The notes beneath the pieces are model-generated. The model searched no databases. It was not told the origin of the DNA and worked only from the letters and a program-made list of their open reading frames with translations. DNA of 64,000 nt from Diphasiastrum complanatum (taxonomy: Eukaryota; Streptophyta; Lycopodiopsida; Lycopodiales; Lycopodiaceae). Where the stretch lies: contig CM055095.1 in the NCBI GenBank assembly GCA_029204225.1, positions 31,324,936-31,388,935 of the forward strand. The letters run 5' to 3'. The translations under genes and the position numbers were made by a program. Positions 11,527-23,009 of the stretch are shown one piece after another; position 1 is the stretch's first letter, and each line of letters opens with the position of its first letter.

Positions 11527-12840
11527 ATTAACTTACGAGTTGTTGGTCTACCGGTCCCTAGCGTGGACACGCTACCCGAGACAAGTCATGGGCATGACAC
11601 CCTTGCTCCTCTTTAAAGAGGTCGACAAGCTTGCTTTTCTATGAGTTTAAGCTTTTGGTATGTACTCTATGAATAGTATCTAGTGGGCAACCAGTAGACC
11701 CAGATACATTAGATACACAAGTTGCATTTATGGATAGGGGCATTTTGTGATTTTACATCTAAATTGAGTTCCTCATCTTTTTTAAATTATGTAAGGAATT
11801 ACAATATTTCATTTGTATGTGTATGCAAATCTACATTATAGCTTCAACATAATAAAAATTCTTTTATTTGTAAATTACTTGCAATTTTTGACAAAGATGA
11901 TGTAATGTTTCAACTAATATGTTCTTAATTTCTCATATTTAGCTTTTAACATCACAACAAGATTGTGCACTATCAAGCTTGATTTCTCAATATGGTGCTA
12001 CTCCTTTTAAAAGCTCTGTATAGTTGATGTATTGCTATATTTTTGCACTAGTTTTTTTTTCCTTCCATCTATTGGATAACTTGTTGTGCAAATTGGAGGT
12101 GTGAACTGAAGTTGCAATTTGCAAATAGGTGTATACGTGTCTCTGACTTTTCTGGATCAAATTTATTGCCATCGTCTGCTCCACAAAGATTGATGAAGAT
12201 ATAGTAGAACTGGATAATTAACTTCCAAGTGTAATTGATTACACTCATGAAACTTGTATTTTTTTTATTTGAACCCATATTTGTTCATGTTATTGCAATA
12301 AATTGGTGATCAATTGTACACCTCCAAACAAGCACATATACTAGTTGATTGTAAGTATTTTCTCTTATTTGTGTGAGATGTGTTGTGCTTATTATGAAAT
12401 CAATGATTGTCATAATCATTATTTTGTAGAGCAAAAAAATTGCAAAACTCGCATTTCATTTACTCGCAAAATGTCCAAACTCGTGTAATGGGGGGGGGGC
12501 GGGTGTACTTAGTTATAGATGAATAATGGATTTATTTCTCGCAATTATGTGTTTTTGTTGTTTTCCCATGGGTATTTCTAACTCATATTGGGCTACGTAA
12601 ATATGGATGCAGTAGATGTGTGATAGCTTGAGATGGTGTTAATTAGATATTGATGGCATTACATGGTTATGTTTTGTTTTTAGTTGCTTAAGTCAGAGTT
12701 GCACAATGCATTGCTATAAACTAATAAGCACATGGGTCTATTAAAAAAAACTGTGTTTTTTGGATGGTGTCTTATTAACGATCATTATACCCGTAATGAA
12801 ATTAAACTGAATGAATTTTTTTTAATTTTTCAGTACTTGC
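11527..12840. other. AT-rich stretch, no recognisable gene
   Basis: Short ORFs only. The last 30 bases (tgaattttttttaatttttcag) match the sequence just upstream of the other Ty3 gag, so the right end belongs to the Ty3 leader. Confidence 0.45.
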
Positions 12841-12841
12841 A

Positions 12842-13547
12842 ATGGACAAAGATAATGTTTCAATGATGGGGGACACGGAAATTCATCCGGCATCACCAAG
12901 TAGAGATGACACGGAAATCCAACCGGCATCACTAGAAAATGATGACACCCTCGACTCTAATAAATTATTGCACACTTTGGGCAAAGCGGTACTGGAACTT
13001 CACCAAAGTAATAAGCAACGCAATAACCAAATGTAGAACCTTTTTAACCAATTACAAGCTATCACCCCAACTAACTTGGGCTACCAGCCGAAAGTATTTT
13101 CTGGCGTCCGGAAGTTGTTGAGGACTAGGTTAATTGTTGGTCAAGCTATTTTAGCTTGCACAATGTCCTAGAGGATAAGCGGATATCCTCGATTCTATTA
13201 TTTCTGGAAGGCAAGGCCTCCTCATGGTGGAGGGAACTTTCCATGAAACCGGTGACTTGGGCTGGATTCCTAGCAGAGTTCCATAAAGCTTTCGTCATGG
13301 TAGACGATTCTGAGTTATATATCCGTTTCATTAACTGCAAGATGGGCAACCGAGAATTGGACACTTATGTCCAAGAGTTCTTGGATTCTTTGGCCAAGGT
13401 GCCGCTATTTGATAGGAAGTTGGCACAGTGGAAATTCATCTCTGGACTGCCAACCGATTATCAAAACGAGTGTAAACAGAATATCCTCCATTCATTGGAA
13501 AATGCAATCCGTGTGGCCAAGGCCTATAATAGCACCGTTGTCTATAA
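12842..13547 (+). pseudogene. Second Ty3 gag fragment
   Basis: The same gag family as 8598-9576: starts M-D-K-D-N-V, then H-P-A-S-P-S, D-D-T-L-D-S-N-K-L-L, and after frame breaks F-L-E-G-K-A-S-S-W-W-R-E-L and Y-V-Q-E-F-L-D-S-L-A-K-V-P. Homology stops at V-A-K-A-Y-N-S-T-V-V, where a copia RT begins with no stop. The middle capsid-type portion is less decayed here than in the other copy and keeps the tryptophan-rich motif. Confidence 0.75.
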
Positions 13548-14650
13548 ACTCCATAAAGCACTTTATGGCTTGAAGCAATCAACAAGAGCTTGGTTTCAAA
13601 GGATCAACACATTCCTCATCCAACACGGTTTTCAACCAACATTGTTGACTGCAATGTTTATTTCAAGTCAGTGCAGCATTTTTTCATTATCATCACCTTG
13701 TATGCCGATGACACGTTGCTCTTCAGCAATAGTACCGATCAAGTAAAGGATGCTAAACAGATGTTGTCTTCCGAATTCGACATGACCGATATGGGTGAAG
13801 CTCACTACTGTTTGGATAATCAAATCCACAGAGACAGAACGAGATGACTGATTTATATCACTCAGCAAAGGTATCTTCATAACACTCTTATCAGATATAA
13901 TCTGATTAATTGTAAATTAGCTCACTCACCGCTGGATCCAGGCCTACGATTGTCGAAGGACCAATGTCCACAGAGAGCATTCATATCAATCGATACTTGT
14001 ATCTCTCATGTATGCAATGGTCTACACAAGACCTAATCTCGCTTTTGCAGTCAGCTCACTTAGCCAATTCATGGATAATCTTGGAATCACCCATTGGAAG
14101 GATCTTCTAAGAGTCATGAGATACATACGAGCTACAACGGACAAGTGCATCTGCTATGGAGCAGTCGACAACGACAATCTTCACCGACTCAGTGGATATT
14201 CCGATGCCAACTGGGGGGGGGGATGTAGATATTTGTAGATCCACATCTGGATTTACATTCTTCCTCAATGGCGGTCCGATCTCTTGGAATAGTCGTAAGC
14301 AAACCTCTATTGTTCTTTTCTCTATAGAAGCAGAGTACATTGCAGCTTCTCAAGCTATTTAAGAAGCGTTTTGGTTGGTCTGAATCAGTACACCTCGACA
14401 ATTATATTTTGTGATAATCAGAGTACCATTGTCTTATCGGCCAACCCTAGATTTTATTCTAGGAGTAAGCACATTGAGATTCGATATCACTATGTCATGG
14501 GAAAGGTTCTAGGCAAAGAGGTAAGCTTAACGTACTGTCGACGAACGTGGGACATGATTGCAGATGTGTTCACCAAGGCATTGAGCATTAATGCACACAA
14601 CATTTTTGTGCATTGCTTAGTCTGAAGATCAAGGCACTCACGAATCCAGA
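13548..14650 (+). pseudogene. Copia-E pol fragment (RT palm to RNase H)
   Basis: It begins at Y-K-L-H-K-A-L-Y-G-L-K-Q, fused to the Ty3 gag. Then L-Y-A-D-D-T-L-L-F (active site, A for V), the Ty1 connection domain, Y-T-R-P-N-L-A-F-A, and RNase H with S-G-Y-S-D-A-N-W. A run of about ten G at 14213-14222 breaks the frame in RNase H, and other shifts and stops occur. The copia C-terminus ends just before the polypurine tract attaaaggggg. Upstream gag, protease and integrase are missing. Confidence 0.88.
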
Positions 14651-14660
14651 TTAAAGGGGG

Positions 14661-15569
14661 TGTTGGATTTATCTCATGTACTCTGCTAAATCCCATGTTA
14701 ATCTAGTTCCATTCATATCGCTACAATTTTACATGCATTGTTGCACAGTCTGCAGAAACGCTCTATTACTAATCATAAGCAAGAGAATGACACCCAATTT
14801 ATCCAAATTGGCAGACTTATCTGGGAGTCTGACTTGTCTAACATATTGACTTACCCGACTTGTTTGACATATCAACTTGTCCAACTTATCAACTTGATCG
14901 GCCACGACAACGATTTGCTCGACATCATGGACTAATCGATATCGAATAGTCGAAGCCTTCTCATGCTTACTCTCTATACTGTTCAACTAACTTGACAATG
15001 ACAGCAGTCACGATCTTCTTCCTGACGACACAACGACTCTACGCCATTCTTTTGTACATACATCTGGACATACAGTTGATCATTGTAATCAATTAATCAA
15101 CTAATCAATCAAGTAAAAAGAGACAGACATTGTAGATGCTTTCATGCATCGATTCTTTCCTCCGATTGATTATTAGTAATAAGCTCATAACTTTTATAGA
15201 GCGGAGTTAGCTTCCTGAGCATGCGATTTCGCCCGCTATTGTCTTGTGCTCATAGCATCAAACTGACTAGTATTTCCATACACTAATTTGAATCAATCAT
15301 TGCCTTTTATTGCGTTTAAAGTTCTTGTCAGTATTGTATGCTTTGCTACTATGTATTCATGTCTGACATTCTTATTGCTTTGTTTGATTGTCCGCTCTTC
15401 CGCTTCCGCAAACAAACGCGCTACTAGCTCTATTTTTAATCTCGTGTTCGCCTACTGTTGTAATACGCACCGAGGGAATTAGTCGAACACTGCTTCCGCG
15501 CAGTAGTAGGATCGTCCCGATCCGATTGTTCGACCTGGACTGATCCATCGGACCCCATATTCCCCAGCA
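14661..15569 (+). repeat. 3' LTR of the Copia-E family
   Basis: It starts TGTTGGATTTA directly after attaaaggggg and ends CCCCAGCA. Related LTR starts at 31854 and 48689 share the first about 100 bp, and the 48689 copy also matches near the 3' end (gatgctttcatgcat, aataagctcata). A GCA-rich U3 and an AAGAGACAGACA region are visible. Confidence 0.72.
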
Positions 15570-16439
15570 ATCACAAAAATTTTACTAGTAAATTGTCAAA
15601 ACTCAAAACCCAAACGAATGCAACTGTTTAAAGTTGTGCCTAACATCCTCCGTTCTAATGTGTGCGATTGCAACCTTTGCAAATTGCTAGTGAGTTTGTC
15701 CTTGACATGTGTATGTGTCACTAGTGTACTAGACTTAGCTAGAGTAGTAGAGACAAAGTAATCAAAATAGTGACCTCACATACCAAAGAAAGGATCCCAT
15801 GATTCCTTCTAATTTCAAGATTGAATAAATTCTACTAAGAATAAGAGGATTAAACCTAGTGAATGCCACACATTCAAAATAATTCCAAACCATAAGTGTT
15901 GCAATTGTGTACGCCAACATCTTGATCTTGTACATATAAACAAATCAGAATCTGTTTTTAATACAAAGTACTTTAGGAATCTTTTCACTTGTTTTATCTT
16001 TTAGGGCACGAGGTAATGGCCATTCTAAAGATACCCAAATCACTCTTCTAAGACATGAGGTATTGGCGATTCTAGAAATACCTAGGTCAGATAGTTACAC
16101 AGCAAAGCTGGAACCTGCGTTTCTATAATCTGGAATGAACATTCTCTAAGTTTTCATGTCAAACAAATTTGAAGTTTTGGTCATTGTTTGTTTCAACATT
16201 GCAGTTGTCTCTCCAAATAAAAGCTTTCTTTCCAGAACATCATCCTCTTATGTGGATCTAATATGACTATGGGCAGCAGTCCGGGAATTTGACCTCACAG
16301 ATTTGTTCCAGGGAGGCAGCAGGTCCTGAATGTTTTGAATTGAGTACCCATCATGGAGCCACGAAACCTTCCAGAAGCATCTCAAATTGCTAGCGACTGA
16401 CCCAGTAGATATATCTTCAACTGTAAAAAGGTGCGCGGA

Positions 16440-16787
16440 CTAGTTATGGGGTGGATTGGGTCCAGATCCTGGTGTAGGGCCTTTGGGCAGCCCATTAACG
16501 GCAAGCTTGTCTTTTGGAGAAAGAACCAGCTTATCAGGCATGCCATGGTGCGTGGGTCTGTATTTTCTTCTGGGCAAGGAGCTGTCGCACAGCTTGACGT
16601 GATCTACATGGGCACTAGCACATAGATTATTGATCAGATTCATGTGCTTTTCAGCCACTCCTAAAACCGCATCAATTGCTCCTCCTGCCTTCAAAACTCG
16701 AGCTCTTATACACTCATAATGTGAAAAGAGCAAGAGAAGGAAGAACAGGAAAGCACATTTACACCGCTTATCAGTAGACATGATCAT
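16440..16787 (-). CDS. IDA-like secreted peptide precursor, copy 1
   Basis: 115 residues. The N-terminus has basic residues then a strong hydrophobic core (C-A-F-L-F-F-L-L-L-L-F), a likely signal peptide with cleavage near residues 25-30. A variable middle follows, then a C-terminal peptide NGLPKGPTPGSGPNPPHN just before the stop. This resembles the IDA/IDL family: LPKG, proline-rich spacer, S-G-P, and the terminal H-N. Those peptides are secreted and bind HAESA-type receptor kinases in organ shedding and defence. CLE or PIP peptides are alternatives, because GPNP-x-HN also fits CLE. The first ATG (16787) was chosen; a second at 16781 would also work. Copies 2 and 3 lack one T after the signal region and are shifted; only this copy is open throughout. 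Confidence 0.55.
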   Translation of the reverse strand: MIMSTDKRCKCAFLFFLLLLFSHYECIRARVLKAGGAIDAVLGVAEKHMNLINNLCASAHVDHVKLCDSSLPRRKYRPTHHGMPDKLVLSPKDKLAVNGLPKGPTPGSGPNPPHN

Positions 16788-16850
16788 TAGTTACCAGACC
16801 ACCAATTCTTCAAGATTTTATTTCTGTCTGAAAGAACCACTTTTGAGAGT

Positions 16851-16854
<4 letters not shown>

Positions 16855-16895
<41 letters not shown>
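16855..16895. repeat. GA/CT microsatellite in the IDA-like leader
   Basis: On the coding (minus) strand it is a CT tract between the TATA box and the ATG, a common feature of plant 5' leaders. Present in all three copies. Confidence 0.95.
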
Positions 16896-16898
<3 letters not shown>

Positions 16899-16913
16899 TT
16901 GTCGAGTGCCTTG

Positions 16914-16921
16914 TATTTATA
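16914..16921 (-). promoter_or_regulatory. TATA box of IDA-like copy 1
   Basis: TATAAATA on the minus strand, about 127 bp before the ATG, with the CT-rich leader in between. Conserved at 27123-27130 and 47954-47961. TTGAC (W-box-like) motifs lie further upstream. Confidence 0.6.
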
Positions 16922-18120
16922 CGGAGTAATAGTATTAGCGCTGGAGTGAAGGGGAAGTTAAAGGGGAAGTCAAAGAGTGGAAACGATAATCCAGCTCATT
17001 ATTTTGTGTTGAGAGAGTCAAGTTTCAAAATTACAGATTGATCGTTTCATATAGAATGAAAATTTATAGGCTCTGTAAGGGGAAAGATCAGGCTTGTCTG
17101 TACTTCTCCTTCCTGCTGCCCGGTGAATGGTCTCCCCAAAGCTGCACCCATCTGTAATGAACGGTTGACTTGCTTGTTGAAGTCAAGTAAACATGGAAAA
17201 TGCCCATATGTCAAAAATGCATTCAATTGTCAATGATGTCCATTGTCAATGATCAACATATACCTTCTTCAAGAGGTTACCCAAATTCATCCATGAAGGA
17301 GTGCTAAAACTTGTTCCTGAAGTCACCTGATTTGTCCAAGTCAAGGGATTTCATGTTCTTATGGACATTATTGATTCATTATGTGAAGGAGCCCATTAGA
17401 AATCAATGTGTTTCTCTCTCCTCCACTAAGTACGGCAAGTGGATTCAGACAAGGTTGACTGTTGTCCCCTTTTGTGCTTGGTCTAGCTACACAGCCGCTA
17501 ATACCTGAAAAATGCACCGAGAAGATTGTCTTTCGTTGGGTTATATGGAATTCTTCAAAGCGACCTTGAAGATGGTCTGTTGGTGAAGATAGAAGAGGGA
17601 TCTATAGAATAGTTGTTTGTTGGTCTGTTGGTGAAGTGACAGGTTGCTTTCGAATCTGTCATAAGATATGACATAGGAATTTCAAGAGAATCTGTGTTGG
17701 TTCCTGAAAGTCTTCGAAACTGAACATTAATTCGTGTTTATTCGATATTTTCATGAAAGTTGGCTTGTCCTAAATGGATATTCGAATCTATGGAGCCATG
17801 AAACCTTCCAGAAGCATGTTGAAATGCTAGCGTGCCGATGTGGTACTGACTATAATCTGTATCGTAGGTAAGCTATCTGTTTTTCAGCTCCTCTTGTTGG
17901 ATTCTCTGCAATCATTTGAATGAAAGGCTGAGCTTTACACTTGTTACGGACAATGACCTCTGTCCTTAAATGCTGCCGGCAGCAGATATTTTCCTAGGTT
18001 TCACAATCTATCCTTATCTTAGAGAAACAAAGCTTTTAATTCTCTCCAAAAGTGACAAATCCCCTTGGATTGACAAGTATGGAATGGAAAGTATTCTCCT
18101 CTATTTTCAGAATCTTGTGT

Positions 18121-18600
18121 TGCAAATAACATCTTATTAAATCGAGTACCGGATCTTTGTGGATTGGTAGAGTAATTTGATTAAAAAATCGTGAACTTTG
18201 GCTCCTATGCTTGGTTTGCAAGGATGTTTTTGTTTTTCGCAAAGATTCTCATTCTTTTGTACTTTAACATGTCCTTTATAAAAACCTGCTTTTGATTTCA
18301 TATTCCAAGTAGACAAAACATGAAAGTATATCAACTTTGCTATGATCCTTACCTCTTCGTAAGTATGCAATATGAACATTTTAAAGAGAAATCGGTGGTA
18401 CTAGTTTCCCAATTGGGTCTTTTGTGTCTCTTGAAGCTCCTTGACAAGTCTTTTGTAGCTTTCATGTAATATAACCATGGATGTTTCAAATTTGTTCCAT
18501 GTGAGACATTGAACATACATTTCGGTGTCTTCAAGTCTTCATTCAAATGCCATTCCACATTAAAATCACATATCTTAGGAACATTGAGTGGTGTTTCATT
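18121..18600. other. No recognisable gene
   Basis: Short minus-strand ORFs without known motifs, between the repeat unit and the TTACTCG array. Confidence 0.4.
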
Positions 18601-18619
18601 CATATAATTCTAAAATGGC

Positions 18620-18960
18620 AGTACGCGAGTTATAATTTCCCTATATATAGGAGGGCGAGTTATACAAATTTTTATCTCATTACTCGCGTTAATTACTCGT
18701 CCAATTACTCGTGCTCATTACTCGTCGGCGCCCATTACTCGCGCTCATCTTTTACTCACCATCTGTCCATAACTCGCCATCCGATTCATTACTCGTCGTT
18801 TGTTGATGACTCACACCTTTTTATTATTCGTCGACCATAACTCGCTGGCGCCATATTACTCGCCAACCTGTATAACTTGTCGGCGCCACATTACTCGCCC
18901 TTGTCTATAACTCGCCATCAGTACATTACTCACCAGTGCCCATCTGTCCATAACTCAACC
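18620..18960. repeat. Array of (T/A)TTACTCG(C/T) motifs
   Basis: About 17 forward copies of TTACTCG or TAACTCGC at irregular spacing of about 12-25 bp, preceded by two inverted copies (gcgagttata) flanking a TATATATAGG box at about 18642. Short GC spacers (tcggcgcc) recur between them. Confidence 0.7.
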
Positions 18961-19590
18961 CCAGACCCATGCGATCCCCCTCAACCCACAGCTGATTTCC
19001 ATAGCTCTCACTCTTCCGCACTCCGACCACCTACCAGCCACCTGCGCACTCGCCAAATTCGATATATCCGCATTTCTCCATCTAGACCAAGACGACAATA
19101 AAACCAAAACCAACGATGGGTACCTGATATCGAGACTCAGGAATCCAAATCTTTGTGGTGCAATAAATTTTTTATTCGCCACAATTATTATGAGTTCCCA
19201 TTGTCCCCTCCGTGTCTCCAAATAACTTATCGTCATGACGACAATGATGGGAGGACCGGACACTGTTTATGATTGGGCCTCGTTTCTCGTCAAAGAATTA
19301 TAGGCTGCTTTCAAGCGCCCTTCACGGATCACCTGTGGTGGTCTGATCACCATCATCGCCTACACACACTTAGAGCATCTAGGTGTCAGAACGCCCACAA
19401 CCCCCCCTCTCCATCTGCCAGCCTATTCTCACAGGATCCCCTCGCGTAGTCGCCCACCTTCATCTCGTCGCCTACGCCATCCATTCAAACACGCACTAGC
19501 CCAAATGCACACCAGCCCCATCCACTCCTCCCCCATGATTTAGATCACGTCCCCTGTACATAGCCCTATCAGTCCCGTAGTTCTTTCCCC
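18961..19590. other. C-rich stretch, no clear gene
   Basis: Cytosine-rich on the plus strand with Pro/Ser/His-rich ORFs in several frames. It may be the upstream part of the Thr/Pro-rich head of the next feature. Confidence 0.35.
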
Positions 19591-19592
19591 TG

Positions 19593-21038
19593 TTGCAAGA
19601 TCCATCGCTCCCACCATCACCACTCTCGCAATCATCACCTCATCCCCCTCACTACCACTATTCCATTTTTTTTGTCTCCCATTCGCCCGACAGTCATTTC
19701 TACCATGACTGCTCCAATTACTTCCATCGTCACTCCTATTATTGCCACTGTTTCCACCACCATTGTTCCACCTGTCACGACCATCTCTGTTACCACACCT
19801 CTGCCACCACCCATCGTAACTCTGCCGCCTTCTGCCAGTTGGGATTATCAGGCACTGGGTTGCTGAACCACCTTAGCGGGCCTTCAACAACAACTCCACC
19901 AAATGCTCTTCAAAAGAGCTACTGAGCAATCTCGCGACCCAGTGGTGGCAGAGCAAACTCTGCAGGCCTTGACTGATTAGGTCATGCAGTTGCAAAGAGA
20001 GAAAGAAAAAGGGAGGACAGAAAACCAGACGTTGGTCCATCAGTTGACAGGTTAATTGAAAAAAATAGAGCAAGCAGCTCAATATCACCAACAACACGTG
20101 GCCACACTCCAGGCCCATATCCTGTAGAATACCTCAACAGACAAATCTCGGTTCTACCAACAAAGTGCACAGTCTAATTGACAAAGGCTGAGAAACCAGA
20201 CTCGAAACATTTTTATTCTTGTTCAAACTCGAATTTTATTCGAACCCAAACTCGAACTTGAATTCGAACTCGAATTAAAAAAAAAAAAACGAACTTTGGA
20301 AACAGAACGTTATTTTATATGAACCGTCTTAATGGTTAGATCAACTGTTACAGAAGGAAGAAGGCCAAAAGACCTATCCAGTGACAATATAAATACATGT
20401 CCACTTACTCATTGTATGTACAAGGCAACAAGAGATGTATACAGAAGAACCAAAATCAGACACGATTGAAGACACTGATATAAATTTGATTTACTCAAAC
20501 TTTCATTGTATTCTCTAAAGAAGAATTCCTAGTATTTTTCTTATAGATCCTCCAAGAGAAGACCACGTGGCAAACTTATCAATCAGACTGCCAGCACTTT
20601 GTGCTGAAACAAACCACGCTGGAGCAGGAGCGAGAATCTCTCAGGACAGATGAGAGGTCACTCAAAGATTACATCTGCCAACTAGAGCCCAACTTATCAA
20701 CAGAGCAGATGGGAATGCAGAGAGCCCAGGCCAATTTTGCCACTCAACAGACAGCCTTGGAGCTGAAAGTTCAGCAAGCTGACCAGCAGGTGCAGGCCAT
20801 CCAGGATGCCCTCGATCAAATGGTAGCAACTGTAGAAGAAGAAACACCGGCCGCCTAGAAGCTACAAAAGAAGCGCGCCGAGTATTACAAGGACCACTCT
20901 GCCCATGTGCTACAAACTTATCAAGATCAGCGAAAGCTTCATGACGCTGTGTTCAACACCAAGGATACAGAGTTGGCAACCCTACGCGCCACGCTCCAAG
21001 AAGATGAGCAAGCGCTCAAAGCAGCTGAAGGCCAATGA
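19593..21038 (+). pseudogene. Thr/Pro-rich plus coiled-coil ORF, gag-like, interrupted
   Basis: A low-complexity head (T-S-I-V-T-P-I-I-A-T-V-S-T-T-I-V-P-P) leads into a Gln/Glu-rich heptad region (L-Q-Q-Q-L-H-Q; L-Q-R-E-K-E-K), then after about 370 bp of foreign sequence (20180-20545) the coiled coil resumes (L-E-Q-E-R-E-S-L-R-T-D-E-R-S; Q-A-N-F-A-T-Q-Q-T-A-L-E-L-K-V-Q-Q-A-D). Several stops are present. The architecture fits the structural protein of an unidentified retroelement; no zinc knuckle or enzyme domain was found. It could also be a host coiled-coil gene relic. Confidence 0.45.
20180..20545. repeat. Insertion inside the coiled-coil ORF
   Basis: AT-rich, with repeated aactcgaa/ttcgaa motifs including aattcgaactcgaatt, an oligo-A run, and a tataaatacat box near 20388. 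It splits the coiled-coil frame. Borders and any target duplication are not clear. Confidence 0.4.
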
Positions 21039-21464
21039 AGAATCATAAGGAAGCAACGTCGTTCTAGAGTTTTCCACTGCTCTAGACGACAATTTACCAT
21101 TTATATTTCAATATTTGATTAGACTAGCTTTTTGTTATTTCTCTCTGCCTTTCCCGACTTCCCCCCTCTCTAAGTCGGTTCTCATTCATATTTATCAGAT
21201 TGCATCGGAGGCCATTAAAAATATTTTTGTTTTGCCATCCTTACTGACTTTATCCAGGTTAAGGATTTCAATCATTTTGTCTTTTGGAAGTATTTTTTGT
21301 AATAAATTGCAAAATAATATTGTTCTTGTAAAAATGGGTTCGTAACCCTAGCAAAAATGGGTGCCTAGATCCATACAAATAATATAATGTGTTTAGGGTT
21401 TATGCATACCTGACCAATGATGTAACAATACTACTAGAACTCCATTGGTACATAACTTGTAAGT
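21039..21464. other. No recognisable gene
   Basis: T-rich sequence with a single 76-codon ORF of no known motif. Confidence 0.4.
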
Positions 21465-21857
21465 TTAGAAGGAGGAGTGTTGTTGCCAATTGAGAAAAAG
21501 ATGCTCATGGATACAAGGAGTGTCAGCTTCTTTGCTTAGGAATATTTTGTTTTCATCATCATGCAGCTCTTCACTTTCATGCATGTTCTCTCCACTAGTT
21601 GAGTGCATGTTCATTGTCATTGTGGGTTGTAAAATATAATTCAACATGTCATGCATTGCTTCATGCATCGCATCATCATGTAGTACTTCAATATCATCAT
21701 CATGAGCAACATCTTCAATCATAGCGTCTTCCTCATCATATGTTTGCAATAATATACTAGCTTCTTCTATTTGTTTCATTCTTTGTTCTCTCATTTGTAT
21801 CAAAACTTTTCTTTGGTTGGAATTTAATACAGACAGATGAAGAACCTCTAATGGCAT
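21465..21857 (-). CDS. Acidic His/Met-rich hypothetical ORF
   Basis: 130 codons. The N-terminal part is helical (L-N-S-N-Q-R-K-V-L-I-Q-M-R-E-Q-R-M-K-Q-I-E-E-A); the rest is very acidic with repeated D-D, H-D-D and M-H-E/M-H-D. No family recognised. It could be a fragment of a transposase or a gag-like protein; the composition could also reflect a cat/tca-type repeat in the DNA. It is isolated, with no clear partner. Confidence 0.25.
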   Translation of the reverse strand: MPLEVLHLSVLNSNQRKVLIQMREQRMKQIEEASILLQTYDEEDAMIEDVAHDDDIEVLHDDAMHEAMHDMLNYILQPTMTMNMHSTSGENMHESEELHDDENKIFLSKEADTPCIHEHLFLNWQQHSSF

Positions 21858-23009
21858 TCGATGGTGTGCCTAAACAAGCTGACAGAGAATGTGCCGTTTA
21901 AATAAGACAATGGAAACCTAAATATTCTAATATTCAAAAAATTCAATAGACGTGCTAGCTTTTATAGCAAACCTCAATCTCTTTTGGATTTGATGTTCGA
22001 CCATCCACTGTATTTCCCTACTTCCACAAGTTTTCATTGATAATGCATCTTTGGTGCATTACTTGTCCGTCAGATTTGATACAAGTGCACCACATTCGTT
22101 CTTGATAACAGTTAGCCCACAAAAATTTGCAATTAGGTAAAACTTTGTTATACCAGTGTTTATGCACCGCCATAGGATCAAGAAGGTTGTCGATTGGGCG
22201 TGGAGGAACGGTGGAAGTTGATGGAGGATCAAATTTGGGAGTGAAGAGGAGGTGAGAGGTGGCAAAGAAGCACGAGGAGGAGAACTGGCGTGAGGTGGCG
22301 TGAGATGGTGAGACGGCGCGAGGAGGAATTGCGAACTTGAGAGGAGGCATATTAGGATCGATCGGAAGAGAGCTGGTGTCTTCGGCCTGTGAGAAATACT
22401 AAAGATCTTGGTCGAAGGTGCGGTCTCCACCAGTTTGGAGGTCGAAATGGGAAAAAGTTAGCTGAAGTTGGTGGTCATCGAAGGTGGAGTGGATTTGATG
22501 AATGGAAAGTCAGAAATCTGGCATCGATGCTTGATGGATGGATCTTGGACAATGGCATTGTAATGTGACAAGGCCGTGTAACAAATGATGAGTGTGGCAC
22601 GGTGGTATTGATGGCAGTCATAATAGAGGGCCCTGAGCTCGTTATAGGCGAGACAGAGGGTGTCAGAAAGTGCGGCGGCGGTGGTTTGGTAGTGCTTAAT
22701 GTGCTCTGCAATGGCGTTGATTGGCGTTATGATCCTATGGACTAGTACTCTAATGCATACCTCACTTTGTATTGTTGTGAAGATGAAGGGATGAATGGAG
22801 GTGGAACAAAGAGGGGGGGTTGATGCATGTGATCTAGCTCCAATTGGAAGCGTCGATCGTGCAGAAAATTAATGATGGCACAAAGGCCTGCTAGAAATCA
22901 GAGCAGAGGACTCCCGAAAACATTGCAAAACACCACAATCCAAAATAGACGTACAAGGATCGAATGTTCCACAAAAGTGTTATGTCATCTTTCTGTCATT
23001 CCATAACTA
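21858..23009. other. No recognisable gene; possible CACTA internal DNA
   Basis: G/A-rich on the plus strand (gaggaggtgagaggtggc) with short minus ORFs. It lies directly before the TNP2 relic and may be part of the same CACTA element, but no CACTA terminal repeat was found. Confidence 0.35.

Larger units (their letters stand above)
15740..18120 (-). repeat. IDA repeat unit, copy 1
   Basis: Shares long stretches with 26299-27950 and 46720-48329, all in the same orientation. It contains the IDA-like gene, its TATA box and a GA/CT tract. The plus-strand gtgacctcacataccaaag near 15767, like those at 28226 and 46740, resembles a decayed primer site on the minus strand. A segment that lies before the gene in copies 2 and 3 (gctagcgtgccgatgt...) is displaced here to 17790-18000, so this copy is rearranged or two partial copies abut. 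Confidence 0.7.

Noticed and set aside
16431-16625. Plus-strand ORF recurring at 26642 and 47350
   Set aside because: It is the antisense of the IDA-like peptide gene; conservation is explained by the coding strand and by repeat copying.
16440-16787. Calling the peptide a CLE gene
   Set aside because: GPNP-x-HN fits CLE, but the usual Arg start and V-P are missing, while L-P-K-G, V-P-I-P (copy 3) and the ending fit IDA better. Kept as an alternative only.
18620-18960. CRISPR array
   Set aside because: Motifs are too short and irregularly spaced, there are no cas genes, and the genome is a plant's.
22018-22711. Minus ORFs rich in Pro, Ser and His
   Set aside because: Overlapping frames in G/A-rich DNA with no domain; composition alone explains them.
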